Counted from the first letter of the stretch, positions 42,916 through 52,302 are shown. The stretch is 64,000 bases of DNA from Candidatus Cybelea septentrionalis (GCA_003158175.1 PMHJ01000014.1:18661-82660); one strand, 5' to 3'. Numbers and translations are program-made. The notes: generated from the sequence alone by a model not told the origin.

Positions 42916-43526
42916 TTCTGCTCGCCTGCGCCGTCGAGAAGGAGTTCGCGTTTTGGCAGCCTCGCGCCGGGGTTGAAACGCTGGTGATGGGCGTCGGCCC
43001 CGTTGAAGCCGCCTCTGCGATCGCTGCGGCACTCGCCGCGCGGCGCTACGCCCTCGTCGTGAACGCGGGACTTGGCGGCGCTTTCGAGGGCGCCGCGCTG
43101 ATCGGCGATGGCGTCGCGATCGCCGAGGATGCGATGGAGATATCGCTCGAGGACGGCACACCATTGAATCTGCCGCGCGGCGAGCGGACCGTCGAGAAGG
43201 CGCGCTCGGAGCCGTCGCTCGTTGCGGGACTGCGAGCCAAAGGCTTTCCAGTGCTGCGCGGCATCACCGTCGCGCGCGTGACCTCGACGGAGGAGACGGC
43301 ACGGCGCCTCGCCGCGTCGTGCGGCGCAGGCGTGGAATCCATGGAGGGCTTCGCGGCATTGCGGGCCGCACAGCGCGCCGGCGTTCCCGCAATCGAAGTG
43401 CGCGGCATCTCGAACCGCTGCGGCGCGCGGGAATCGAGCGGTTGGGATTTTGCCGCCGGCATAGCGGGCCTAGCCCGCATTTCGAACGCTTTGTTCGACC
43501 TGTGCGATGGTATAAAGGACTCCTGA
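42912..43526 (+). CDS. mqnB: Futalosine hydrolase MqnB
   Basis: A 204-residue nucleosidase-fold protein (GVGPVEAA, NAGLGGAFE, ESMEGFAALRAA, EVRGISNRCG) of the MTA/SAH nucleosidase superfamily. With mqnD directly downstream the best assignment is futalosine hydrolase, which releases hypoxanthine from futalosine in the alternative menaquinone pathway. GTG 42912 overlaps the queE stop (GTGA), and its own stop overlaps the ATG of mqnD. mqnA, mqnC and mqnE are not in the window. Confidence 0.87.
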   Translation: MILLACAVEKEFAFWQPRAGVETLVMGVGPVEAASAIAAALAARRYALVVNAGLGGAFEGAALIGDGVAIAEDAMEISLEDGTPLNLPRGERTVEKARSEPSLVAGLRAKGFPVLRGITVARVTSTEETARRLAASCGAGVESMEGFAALRAAQRAGVPAIEVRGISNRCGARESSGWDFAAGIAGLARISNALFDLCDGIKDS

Positions 43527-44365
43527 TGGCTCCTTGTACGCTCGCCTATTCGCCCTGCCCGAACGATACCTACATCTTCGGGGCGCTGACCAACGGCCTG
43601 CTCGATGGTGCTCCCGAGGTGCGCGCTCACTTGGCCGACATCGAAGAACTCAATAATGCAGCGGCAAGTTCGCAGTTCGAGCTGACGAAGGTCAGTTACG
43701 GCGCAATCCCGTTTCTGATGGATCGGTATCGCATTCTTCCTTCGGGCGGCGCTCTGGGGCGAGGGTGCGGGCCGCTGCTGGTCGCGCGTCCGGCGGGATC
43801 GCCGCAGCTCTTCAGCGATTTCGCGCGGAAGCGCATCGCGATTCCCGGCGAGCGCACGACCGCCTTTATGTTGCTTCAACTCGCGCTGGGTTCGCGGCCC
43901 AAGAGCGTCCAGATGCGCTTCGATCGCATCGTCGATGCCGTCGCAAACGGTGAAGTCGATGCCGGGCTCATCATTCACGAATCCCGCTTCACCTACCGGG
44001 ACGCCGGGTTGATCTCCATTGCGGATTTGGGCGAATGGTGGGAGACGATGACGCTCTTACCGGTGCCGCTCGGCGCGATCCTTGTGCGCAACGATATCGG
44101 CGACGACGAAGCGAAGCGGCTGAACTCGGCGATTCGCCGCAGTCTCGCCTTCGCGCGAGAAGACGAAGACGCGGTCATGCCCTTCGTGAGAGAGCATGCC
44201 GTCGAGATGAGCGACGAGGTGATGAAGTCGCACATCGAGCTCTACGTCAACGGATTCAGCGACGATCTCGGCCATGACGGAAGGGAAGCCGTGCACGCAC
44301 TCTTTGCGCGCGCGCACGATGCCGGCATTCTGCACCGTCAAGCGGAGGCGGTCTTTGCGACGTAG
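43526..44365 (+). CDS. mqnD: 1,4-dihydroxy-6-naphthoate synthase MqnD
   Basis: A 279-residue periplasmic-binding-protein-fold enzyme. SPCPNDTYIFGAL at the N-terminus is the MqnD signature, followed by LTKVSYGAIPFL and AGLIIHESRFTY. It converts cyclic dehypoxanthine futalosine to 1,4-dihydroxy-6-naphthoate for menaquinone. ATG 43526 overlaps the mqnB stop and has AAGGA upstream. The last 11 bases overlap the muramidase gene. Confidence 0.92.
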   Translation: MAPCTLAYSPCPNDTYIFGALTNGLLDGAPEVRAHLADIEELNNAAASSQFELTKVSYGAIPFLMDRYRILPSGGALGRGCGPLLVARPAGSPQLFSDFARKRIAIPGERTTAFMLLQLALGSRPKSVQMRFDRIVDAVANGEVDAGLIIHESRFTYRDAGLISIADLGEWWETMTLLPVPLGAILVRNDIGDDEAKRLNSAIRRSLAFAREDEDAVMPFVREHAVEMSDEVMKSHIELYVNGFSDDLGHDGREAVHALFARAHDAGILHRQAEAVFAT

Positions 44366-45578
44366 CCGGTTTCTCGCGGGAACGGCTGCACTCGCTGCCG
44401 CAAGCACGGCGCGTGCAAACGCCGAGGCGTTACCACCGGCGCGGATCGAACTGGGCGATGACGTCTTCTTACGCCGCGCCTGGCGCGAGCTTGACGGGCG
44501 GACGATCGGCTTGATCGCCAATCAAAGCGGCGTTACCTCGCGGCTCGAATCGATCGTTGACGCGAGCATCCGTCACGGAGGTATTCGCGTGAAGGCGATC
44601 TATTCGCCAGAGCACGGCTTTCGCGGAGATCGAAATGCCGGCGCCTCCGTCGGTTCTTACGTCGATCCCGAGACGCACCTTCCCGTGTACAGTCTTTACG
44701 GCGCATCCCGTCACCCCAGCGCTGCAATGCTCGATGGAGTCGACGTGCTCGCCTTCGACATCCAAGACGTCGGCTCGCGCGCCTACACCTACGTCTCGAC
44801 GATGGCGTATGCGATGCAGAGCGCGAAGCAATACGATAAAGAGTTTTGGGTTTTCGACCGGCCCAATCCGATCGGCGGAACGATCGAGGGCCCCGTTCTG
44901 AAACCCGCCTTCGAATCGTTCATCGGGCTCTATCCCATTCCGATGCGCCATGGAATGACCGTCGGCGAGCTGGCCGCACTCTTCAACGACCATTTCGGTA
45001 TCGGCGCGCGGCTTCGCGTCGTACGAATGAACGGCTGGCAGCGCTCGATGATCTGGCCCGACACCGGGCTCCAGTGGGTTCAAACCTCGCCGAACATTCC
45101 GGATTGGCTAACGACCTTCGCCTACGTCGGCACCGGACTGCTCGACAGCGCAGGCATCAACAACGGCAGCGGATTCACCAAGCCGTTCTTGCTGGCCGGA
45201 GCTCCCGGCATCGAAGGAACGAAGCTGGCGGCGCACTTGAACTCACGCGACCTGCCCGGAGTATGGTTCAGGCCGGCGGCGTGGGCGCCGATGGTCGGCT
45301 TCTGGAAGGACAAAGAGCTTGCCGGCGTCGAGCTAATGATCTTCGATCCGCATCGCTTTGTCGCCGTACGAACCGCCGTCGAGATTCTCGTTGCGGTGCG
45401 CGATCTTTTTCCCCACGCGATCGATATCGCAAGCGTTTCGCAGATGGACCGCGACTGGGGCACCGACTCGATCCGACAGAGCCTATTGGCGGACAGGAAT
45501 CCCGCAGAGATTCTCGGCCAATGGTCCGACAGCGTCGCGCGGTTCGACTCGCTGCGCCGAAGGTATCTTCTGTACTAG
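44355..45578 (+). CDS. Secreted NamZ-like exo-beta-N-acetylmuramidase (DUF1343)
   Basis: 407 residues from TTG 44355 with GGAGG six bases upstream. The N-terminus RRSRFLAGTAALAAASTARA looks like a Tat or Sec signal. The body matches DUF1343: GLIANQSGVTS, YSPEHGFRG, DIQDVGSRAYTYVSTM, FDRPNPIGG and MRHGMTVGELA. Characterised NamZ releases terminal MurNAc from peptidoglycan fragments during cell wall recycling. It is the last gene of the long plus-strand run and is convergent with the TonB receptor gene. Confidence 0.88.
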   Translation: MRRSRFLAGTAALAAASTARANAEALPPARIELGDDVFLRRAWRELDGRTIGLIANQSGVTSRLESIVDASIRHGGIRVKAIYSPEHGFRGDRNAGASVGSYVDPETHLPVYSLYGASRHPSAAMLDGVDVLAFDIQDVGSRAYTYVSTMAYAMQSAKQYDKEFWVFDRPNPIGGTIEGPVLKPAFESFIGLYPIPMRHGMTVGELAALFNDHFGIGARLRVVRMNGWQRSMIWPDTGLQWVQTSPNIPDWLTTFAYVGTGLLDSAGINNGSGFTKPFLLAGAPGIEGTKLAAHLNSRDLPGVWFRPAAWAPMVGFWKDKELAGVELMIFDPHRFVAVRTAVEILVAVRDLFPHAIDIASVSQMDRDWGTDSIRQSLLADRNPAEILGQWSDSVARFDSLRRRYLLY

Positions 45579-45590
45579 GCTCCTGAACAA

Positions 45591-48362
45591 TCATAACCGA
45601 AAACGTAGACGGATCAGAGCAGTTCGAGCCATCGGATAGGCCTCGGGTACATATCCGGCCAGACCGTATTGCCACGGTACGGCCGGCGACTGGCCATCGT
45701 TAGTCGGTATGCCGTTGCCCAGCGTATAGAGACATTTCTTGCAGTACTGCGCGCCGTAGGCTTTCTCGTAGAGCAGGTTGCCGCCGCTGTATCCAGCCGG
45801 CCCGATGAGGTATGGATTGCCCTGAAGTTGCGTGGGGGTCGCAGTGGCGAACAGATTAACGACATCGAGCATCGCGGTTACGCGCGCCGAGAGGTCCCCC
45901 TCCAAATGCAGCGATACGAGCATTTGCGGCACCGTGTGAAGTGTGTTTGGATCTGCGCCTTCGTTCGTTCCTAAATTTGCGATGTACGGGTTCGCTGCGG
46001 CATTGTACGGAAGCGACGGGTTCTTCAGGAAGTAATAGTTGTATCCGGGATTGACGTAGTTGTCGTTGGGAACTTGCTCGGGCGTGCCGTTGACGATTTC
46101 CCAAACCTTCGTGCCGTTTCCGTACGGATAGCCGCTCTCGTAGGAGAGCATCGGCGCGACGCGCAGACGCCGGCGTAAGAAATCGAACTCGTACGACGCC
46201 GTCGCCGTAAAGTTCGGAATGTAGTTGGCCGGGAAGAGATGACCCGCGAGAATCGCGGGTGCGTTGAGGTCGTTGAACGCGAACTGATAGATGCTCGACG
46301 ACAGCGTGTGGTTGTAGTTTGCGTTGAGCGTAAAACCTCCATCGTGCACCCAGAGCTCCATTCCGTGCGAGCGTAGCTGGCCGGCATTGGTAGGCACGCC
46401 GATCGCGTTGGGGTTTTCGCCGGCATTGAGGGCGTCGCGATAGTTGCTCGGTAAGACGTCGATGACGTTCTGCTCTAACTCCACAAAGTAGGTGAGGCGC
46501 ACTTGCGTTTTTCCGCCGCGTTCGTAGGAGAAAGCGTAGTCGTCTGCGGTCTCGGGGGCGAGCGGAAAGCTCGGTACCGCGCCGTTGGACTTACCGCCCG
46601 AATCGTTACTGCAAGCGCTGGCGGGCACGCACGTCCGCTGGACCTCCAGCGGCAGCGGGGGAACCGAGTTGTGGTCGAAAGTCGCACGCAGCCCATTGAC
46701 TCCGGCGAACGCGTACGCGAGTGCCAGGTGCGGATCGAGCGCCCCATCGCCATAGATGACGGGCGGATTGTCGCTCGTCTGCGCGTGCTGACCCACGTAC
46801 CGCAGAGAGCCCATTGCAGAGAGACTTGGCGTTATGCTCCACGTATCGCTGGCGTAGACGAGGTATTGATTCAATCGCGGAGCAGCCCTGACGACCTGCG
46901 GTACCGTCGGGACGATCTGATAGATGGTACTCGTATTGACGTCGTACTGTGCGCCGGCGCGAAAGTCAGTTTGGGCGTTGGCTTGATCTTCGAAGTCGTA
47001 CCCGACGCCGTCTTCTCGCTGGAACTGCGTCGAGTAGAGCGAGATTACCCCGTCGGGGAAGGAGAGGTCGTCCCACTCGGGACCGTCGGCGACCGCGCCG
47101 ATCTGGGATTGGAAGAACTGAAGGCGCCCCAGCGAGTGCTGCCAATCGTGGACCCACTGGAGTTTCTCGACGCTGTAGGTTCCTCGCGCAATCGAGGGTG
47201 TATCGACTTGTTGATTCGGATTTGCCGGTTGGCCCGGAAAGGACGCGGTGGGGCTGTTGAAGGTGGACCACTGCAGCCCTTGATACGGCGAATCGTATTG
47301 TTGGTAGGCGGCCGCACCGGTGAGAAAGACCGCCGAGAGATCGTCCTTCGGAGTAGCGGCGAAGTGTACGTTACCGGCGATTGCGTATTGCGCCCGCGTC
47401 TGAAAGCCGAGACCGTACGTGCCGATCTCTGCTGGATAGAACGTGTGCCCGTCGCCGTAGGCGAAATATTCGCTGCCGCCCGTCGCCGAAAGCGCATACC
47501 GCCACCGTAGGTCGGGTGTCGCCTCCTGCGCGGTAAACTTCACCTCGCCGAGTTGCGCGCCTACTCCGTCGGCGACTTCGAGAGTCTCGGTTCCGGGATA
47601 CGTGCCGGTGAGCGGCACTTCGTTGACGACACCGCCCAGCGCGTTCTGACTGACGTCGTTGTACCCGCCGAGGGTAAGAGTCTCGGAACCCACGCCGGCG
47701 GTGCCCAGCTGCGCACCAACGATATTTCCGCCGGGTTCGGCGATAAGCCCCTGAGGCACGGGAACGGAATCGTAGTCGTAGACCGTGTCTTGCACTTTTC
47801 CGCCGCGCACGATCACGTTCGCGAATGAGTCTTGTTGGACGCCGGGCACATTCGAGATTGCACCCTGGACGGAGTCGCGCGAATAGTTGCCCAGCCCAGA
47901 TGAGGAAGCTTGCGGCGTACCCGCTTGGGCCTGCTCGCCCTGCACCGTGAAGACATCGCTCGTGTCGCCAACCTTGAACGCCTGATTCTTGGCTTCGACC
48001 TTGGCAATCTCTTTGAGCTTCGCGAGCAGTACGACCGTAAGGCGCTCGTGGTCGCCTGGCAGGACGATAACCGTCACATTCGCCTGCTCGAAACCGCTCG
48101 CTTCGACGCTAACGGTGTACGTATCCGGCGCAACGCCGAGAATCGTAAAATGGCCACCGGCATCGGTCGTGCCCGTGTAGCGACCCGATGGCGCGAACGC
48201 TAAGATGCGCGCGTTAGCGATAGGAGAGCGGGTGGTCGAAGAGACGGTTCCTAAGATCGCTCCCGTGACCAGCTCGGCAGCGCCGGCGCGTTCGAACGAA
48301 ATGACCAACATGAAAAGAACAGACAAGATGCGACCGATGGTTCGCAAGGAGTTCGCTCCCAA
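45591..48362 (-). CDS. TonB-dependent receptor with N-terminal carboxypeptidase-regulatory-like domain
   Basis: A 923-residue outer-membrane receptor. After a signal peptide (ILSVLFMLVISFERAGA), residues ~33-115 form a carboxypeptidase-regulatory-like beta-sandwich (GTVSSTTRSPIANARI, GHFTILGVAPDTYTVSV). The plug follows (SVQGAISNVPGVQQDSF, VIVRGGKVQDT), and the rest is a beta-barrel ending in ALIRLRFRL with a terminal aromatic/hydrophobic strand. It would import a large ligand at TonB's expense. Substrate is not evident. TTG 48362 is the start; it indicates a two-membrane envelope. Confidence 0.9.
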   Translation of the reverse strand: MGANSLRTIGRILSVLFMLVISFERAGAAELVTGAILGTVSSTTRSPIANARILAFAPSGRYTGTTDAGGHFTILGVAPDTYTVSVEASGFEQANVTVIVLPGDHERLTVVLLAKLKEIAKVEAKNQAFKVGDTSDVFTVQGEQAQAGTPQASSSGLGNYSRDSVQGAISNVPGVQQDSFANVIVRGGKVQDTVYDYDSVPVPQGLIAEPGGNIVGAQLGTAGVGSETLTLGGYNDVSQNALGGVVNEVPLTGTYPGTETLEVADGVGAQLGEVKFTAQEATPDLRWRYALSATGGSEYFAYGDGHTFYPAEIGTYGLGFQTRAQYAIAGNVHFAATPKDDLSAVFLTGAAAYQQYDSPYQGLQWSTFNSPTASFPGQPANPNQQVDTPSIARGTYSVEKLQWVHDWQHSLGRLQFFQSQIGAVADGPEWDDLSFPDGVISLYSTQFQREDGVGYDFEDQANAQTDFRAGAQYDVNTSTIYQIVPTVPQVVRAAPRLNQYLVYASDTWSITPSLSAMGSLRYVGQHAQTSDNPPVIYGDGALDPHLALAYAFAGVNGLRATFDHNSVPPLPLEVQRTCVPASACSNDSGGKSNGAVPSFPLAPETADDYAFSYERGGKTQVRLTYFVELEQNVIDVLPSNYRDALNAGENPNAIGVPTNAGQLRSHGMELWVHDGGFTLNANYNHTLSSSIYQFAFNDLNAPAILAGHLFPANYIPNFTATASYEFDFLRRRLRVAPMLSYESGYPYGNGTKVWEIVNGTPEQVPNDNYVNPGYNYYFLKNPSLPYNAAANPYIANLGTNEGADPNTLHTVPQMLVSLHLEGDLSARVTAMLDVVNLFATATPTQLQGNPYLIGPAGYSGGNLLYEKAYGAQYCKKCLYTLGNGIPTNDGQSPAVPWQYGLAGYVPEAYPMARTALIRLRFRL

Positions 48363-48405
48363 GGCGTGCGCACAAAGGTGTACGCAGCGCCGTTCGTCGA
48401 GTGAG

Positions 48406-49047
48406 TTAGGCTAGCGTTGGGAGCATGCGCGGCGGAGCACGAAGGCCGCGTGAATTGACAATTTCAGAAACGGCGTGCGAGCAACTCGTTTCGGGATGAC
48501 GGACCGCCGCATGCTTCGGAGTCGCCGCGTAGAAGCGCGAGATCCGCAGGAACGACGTCAAGAGTGCCGCGGCTACCTCGCCGGTGCGGGCCGCGCAGCG
48601 GATCGCGGCGCCAAGCCCCATTCGAGCTCCGACGGCGATCGTTAGGAATGACACGACGAGAATCGGGGCATGAGCGATCACGACCGAGCTCGCGTCGAAA
48701 GGCGCCAGGCCGCCGAAGTGCGTCTCGTAGCATTCGATCGCGACGACTGTGACGCCGCTCCCAACGAATGCGCCGAGCGCATCTACGATGCGAGCGCCGG
48801 CATCGTCGAGCCGGCGCAGAAGGGGATCGTTCGGCGCGATACGGGAGCCCACAACGTAAGCGGCGAGGCCAAGGGCCAGCATCAAGGTGATTGCGAGCGT
48901 TGGCAGGACACCCTGATGGTCGACGTCGCGCGTCACGCCACCCAGCCAACCAAGTGCGCCGAAAAGCTCGGTCCCGGCATCGCCAAGTACGCCGGCCAGC
49001 AGGGCGACGGTGAGTACGGCCCAGATCCGTACTAGCGCATACCGCAA
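48406..49047 (-). CDS. Integral membrane protein of unknown function
   Basis: 213 residues from TTG 49047, which has GGGAG seven to eight bases upstream; the open frame further upstream is antisense-type sequence inside the next gene. About four to five membrane helices are present (IWAVLTVALLAGVLGDAG, LAITLMLALGLAAYVVG, VVIAHAPILVVSFLTIAVG). It resembles DUF4126-type membrane proteins in layout, but I cannot confirm this. The C-terminal ~50 residues are hydrophilic with low complexity. Confidence 0.6.
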   Translation of the reverse strand: MRYALVRIWAVLTVALLAGVLGDAGTELFGALGWLGGVTRDVDHQGVLPTLAITLMLALGLAAYVVGSRIAPNDPLLRRLDDAGARIVDALGAFVGSGVTVVAIECYETHFGGLAPFDASSVVIAHAPILVVSFLTIAVGARMGLGAAIRCAARTGEVAAALLTSFLRISRFYAATPKHAAVRHPETSCSHAVSEIVNSRGLRAPPRMLPTLA

Positions 49048-49063
49048 TCGTTCTCTCCCGTTG

Positions 49064-50065
49064 CTATTCCTTGATTTCGGGCGAAGACGCGATGCCGACG
49101 GGGTTGCTGATGCTGGTGATCGTCGAGAAGGGTGATGTCTGACCCTTCTTATATCCGACGACGTTGTCAAACTGATTCACTTGAAAGAACATCTCGGATC
49201 GCGTGAACGCGTTGAACGTCGGGCCATTTTGCTCGATTCCGTTGCTAATCGAGCCTGACGGGATTGTCGAGCCATACGTATAGATTTCAACGGACGACGG
49301 TTGGGCGGCGAAGTTGGCAACGTAGGTCACGTCGCGCTCACCGAATGAGATGCCGATCGGCCCCGCGACGTCGCTGAAATTTGAGTTCTGCGGCTTCGAA
49401 GATCCAGCGGCAATCACGTAGATGGTGTTGGTGGAGTCGCAAGCCACCCAGAGGTTATCCTTGCTATCCGCAGCGAGGCCGACGGGTTGGCCGAAACTAG
49501 TGAAGTCGATCGTTTCAAACGGCGAGGTCGCTCCAGCCTTGTAGCCGACCACCGTGTCGTTTCCAAGGTTGGTCGCAAAAACATCGCCGCGCGAGTTGAC
49601 CGCCACGCCATAGTTCGAGTCCAGGCCGGTACTGATCGTCAAACTCGGCGAGCTCTGACCGGCCGGATAGATGGTAATCGTGCTGTTGCCTTCGTTTGAA
49701 ACGTAGAGCGTGCCCTTTTTATCGACGGCTAATCCGACCGGATAATTCATGCCGTTGGAAATCGATCCCTCCGGCGACGGATTTGGCGTTTTCGGATCGT
49801 ACATCTCGACCTCGTTCTCCGGAAGATTCGCAACGAAGAGAATAGGACGATGCTTCTTCCCAGGCCAGCCGCGCCGAAGATGGCTTTGATGCGGCACGGC
49901 CGGCACGACGATCGAACCCGAGACGGCCGGCCCGGGCAGGACCCGCGTCGCCTGCCCGGGCGCTACGGGCGTTGAGTTGCTCGAACAGGCGGCAACGAAC
50001 GCGAGAGCCGTCGCCGCGACCAGTGCTCGATGCGGAGGGGTCAAGGGATTGCGATCGATCCTCAC
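49064..50065 (-). CDS. NHL/SMP-30-type beta-propeller lipoprotein
   Basis: 333 residues from GTG 50065, which overlaps the upstream stop (GTGA). The lipobox is FVAAC (Cys27). About six propeller repeats follow with the pattern PVGLAVDKKGTLYVSNEGNSTITIY-like (for example NYGVAVNSRGDVFATNLGN and PVGLAADSKDNLWVACDS). Such lipoproteins are surface binding or scaffolding proteins; enzyme activity is not implied. It is coupled to the PF04185 phosphoesterase upstream, suggesting that the two act together at the cell surface. Confidence 0.8.
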   Translation of the reverse strand: MRIDRNPLTPPHRALVAATALAFVAACSSNSTPVAPGQATRVLPGPAVSGSIVVPAVPHQSHLRRGWPGKKHRPILFVANLPENEVEMYDPKTPNPSPEGSISNGMNYPVGLAVDKKGTLYVSNEGNSTITIYPAGQSSPSLTISTGLDSNYGVAVNSRGDVFATNLGNDTVVGYKAGATSPFETIDFTSFGQPVGLAADSKDNLWVACDSTNTIYVIAAGSSKPQNSNFSDVAGPIGISFGERDVTYVANFAAQPSSVEIYTYGSTIPSGSISNGIEQNGPTFNAFTRSEMFFQVNQFDNVVGYKKGQTSPFSTITSISNPVGIASSPEIKE

Positions 50066-51285
50066 GGCGAAGTCGGAACGAACGGTCGGGGCTTCTGAGA
50101 AAAGTTGAAGCAATCTGCGGCGGGTGAAGTTGCGCGGCTGTCGGCGACAGCGAGCGGATCGAGGCCGTAAAGGTCTTCCGCAAAGCGCAAAATGCTGGCG
50201 GTCTCGAATTGCACGTGCGAAACGTAACTCTGCTTGGCATATGGTGAGATCACCAGCAGCGGCACGCGGAAGCCGAGTCCCTCGCGATCCAGAGAGGGGG
50301 GCGCCACATGGTCCGCCCAACCGCCATAACCGCTCCACGTGATGAAGATCGCGGTCGAGTCCCAGAACTGACTCTCGCCGACCGCGTTCACGACCGCGGC
50401 GACCCACGCCGGCCCGTTCGCAGAGCGCGAACCCGAAAGATCCGAGTCATTAAGCTCCGGCGTCACCCACGTCACCCCGCTCAGATGACCGTTCGCAACG
50501 TCTGTCAGGAACTGGGTTGGCGGAGACGTGCCGGCTGGATAACCGTGAACCCATCCGAATGCATCCCACGTCGGCACAGAAGCGCCTGCGGCATAGTAGG
50601 ACCACGTCAGGCCCGCCGCGGTAAGCTCGTCGGCGAGCGTCTTATAACTCTCGCACGCCGGCTGCGGCGGACCCTTGAACTGCCGAACTTTGGCGAGATA
50701 AACGCAACCATCGGAGGAAGTGCTCCCGAATGGCTGATCGACTGCGCCGGCCGCCTGCGCGGCGATATCGAATTGGTGCGATTCGAATGTCGGGTTCCCC
50801 GTCGAGTCGAACATCCGGTCGCCGAGTACATAGCTCGCCGCGATACTGCGATAAGGCTGCGTCTCGCCCGGCGGCACCGTACGGTACTCCGGGCGCGTGT
50901 AGCCCGCGCAGTTCGTCTTCTCGTGCGAGAAATTGCCGCTCTTTCTGGCGCGTTCGAAATCCTGGAAGCTGTCGGAGAGCCTGCAATTCGCTTCGAGCGG
51001 AATTGCCTGCGAGCCACGCGAGCATTTCGCTGCGTTCGCGCCGCCGTAGCTGCAGAAGAGGTTGTCGAAGCTGCGCTGTTCTTGGACGATGTAAACGACG
51101 TGCGTGATCTTCCCGCGACCGGTCGCGATAATCGGACGCGATAGCACATTCCCCGCGATATACGGCACCGCGCCCGTCGGCGGCTGCATATCATCCTGAC
51201 CCTGTCGAAGGACTCCGCAACCCGCGAGCATCGCAGCGGCCACGCAACCGGTTAACGCACGGCGGCCGAAATCCGAGCTCTTCAT
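50062..51285 (-). CDS. Secreted phosphoesterase lipoprotein (PF04185), second paralogue
   Basis: 407 residues. The lipobox is MLAGC (Cys23). The domain opens with HVVYIVQEQRSFDNLF (Glu/Gln changes from the ENRSFDN consensus) and ends with VPLLVISPYAKQ and HVQFETASILRFAEDLYG. Family members cleave phosphoesters such as phospholipids. A dispersed repeat encodes residues just after the lipobox (VLRQGQDD), in a linker where an insert would be tolerated. Coupled to the NHL lipoprotein gene. Paralogous to 21218-22654. Confidence 0.83.
   Translation of the reverse strand: MKSSDFGRRALTGCVAAAMLAGCGVLRQGQDDMQPPTGAVPYIAGNVLSRPIIATGRGKITHVVYIVQEQRSFDNLFCSYGGANAAKCSRGSQAIPLEANCRLSDSFQDFERARKSGNFSHEKTNCAGYTRPEYRTVPPGETQPYRSIAASYVLGDRMFDSTGNPTFESHQFDIAAQAAGAVDQPFGSTSSDGCVYLAKVRQFKGPPQPACESYKTLADELTAAGLTWSYYAAGASVPTWDAFGWVHGYPAGTSPPTQFLTDVANGHLSGVTWVTPELNDSDLSGSRSANGPAWVAAVVNAVGESQFWDSTAIFITWSGYGGWADHVAPPSLDREGLGFRVPLLVISPYAKQSYVSHVQFETASILRFAEDLYGLDPLAVADSRATSPAADCFNFSQKPRPFVPTSP
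51191..51212 (-). repeat. Dispersed palindromic repeat, copy 4 (inside a coding region)
   Basis: TCATCCTGACCCTGTCGAAG followed by GA. It lies in frame within the phosphoesterase gene, directly after the lipidated Cys codon region, where it codes for a short linker. Confidence 0.6.
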
Positions 51286-51333
51286 CTTCTCCGCTCCTCG
51301 CTCGCAAAGCGATCATTTCTGCAATGTTCGTGA

Positions 51334-52302
51334 TTACCAACTGATAACGACGAGACCGTTGCCCTCCGCATTTTTCCACCCTTGCCACCCTCGGAAACTC
51401 TTAGCGCTGGGCTCGATATACGACGAACCACCCCCCCCGCCGCCACCGGCGAGATAGCAATAATAGCTATAAGCCGAGGAACCAGCGCCGCCGCCCCCGC
51501 CGCCGTAGTAGCCTCCGCCACCGCCGCCGCCGCCGGGACCGGTACCGTAAGAGGGTCCGCCCTCCCCGCCGGCTCCGCCGTCGAGGAGCGTTCCGCTGTC
51601 GCCTGGGTTGCCGCGGTAGGAGTCACAGTTGCTGCCGATTCCACCCGAGCCGCCGGCACTCTGCGTACCGCCATCTCCTCCTCCAGCAGACTGGTACCCG
51701 CTATAGTAGCCGCCATCGCCGCCAGAGCCGCCCGTGCTGCCGCCTCCTTTTCCGCCGCTGCCGGCTAGGGCGTGACTATAAGACCCACCGCCGGCTCCGC
51801 CGCCACCGCCCACCACCAGCACGCGGTCGACCAATCTATCACCACCTTGACGCACGTCCGACGCACCACCGCCGCCGGCACCGGGGCAGTTGCAGTAGTA
51901 TTTCAGTCCGCCATCGGCGCCGCCGTTGAAGCCGCCACTCATTCCTAAGCCCTCGCCGCCGACGTAGATTGCCAGCATCTCCCCGGGAGTGACGGGAATA
52001 TAGGCGTGCACGCGGCCGCCGCGGCCACCCGAAGCTCCGTAGCTACCACCGCCGGCGGCGCCGCCGCCACCGCGGGCCACGACTCCGACCCACTTAACGC
52101 CGGCCGGCACCCTGAAGTGCTGCTCTCTGCCCGTGTAGTAAAAACTTCGATGGTGTGAAGAACCTTTGCCGGCGCCGATGGGGGGCACCACTGCACCGTT
52201 GGACGGCAGCATCGCGCCGTTGTCCGAACGACCCCCGCACCCGATCATCGCGGCAACTGCGCAAATGCCTAGGGCGAAACGGCCAAACTCTAAAGTCCTC
52301 AT
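51334..52302 (-). CDS. Glycine-rich repetitive lipoprotein
   Basis: 322 residues from ATG 52302 with GGAGGAG six bases upstream. The lipobox is AMIGC (Cys22). After a short ~50-residue linker and a beta-rich segment (FRVPAGVKWVGVVARGGGG, YIPVTPGEMLAIYVGG), most of the protein is Gly/Ser/Tyr-rich with runs such as VVGGGGGAGGGSYS. It ends with SSYIEPSAKSFRGWQGW and VVISW. This is the layout of the bacterial glycine-rich/fibrous surface proteins (PF21722-like, structural role). An adhesin or surface-layer role is likely but not proven. Confidence 0.75.
   Translation of the reverse strand: MRTLEFGRFALGICAVAAMIGCGGRSDNGAMLPSNGAVVPPIGAGKGSSHHRSFYYTGREQHFRVPAGVKWVGVVARGGGGAAGGGSYGASGGRGGRVHAYIPVTPGEMLAIYVGGEGLGMSGGFNGGADGGLKYYCNCPGAGGGGASDVRQGGDRLVDRVLVVGGGGGAGGGSYSHALAGSGGKGGGSTGGSGGDGGYYSGYQSAGGGDGGTQSAGGSGGIGSNCDSYRGNPGDSGTLLDGGAGGEGGPSYGTGPGGGGGGGGYYGGGGGGAGSSAYSYYCYLAGGGGGGGSSYIEPSAKSFRGWQGWKNAEGNGLVVISW

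Noticed and set aside
51382-52080. Repeat-rich stretch that could be mistaken for a CRISPR array
   Set aside because: The repetition is codon-level glycine repetition in one coding frame; there are no constant repeats with unique spacers.
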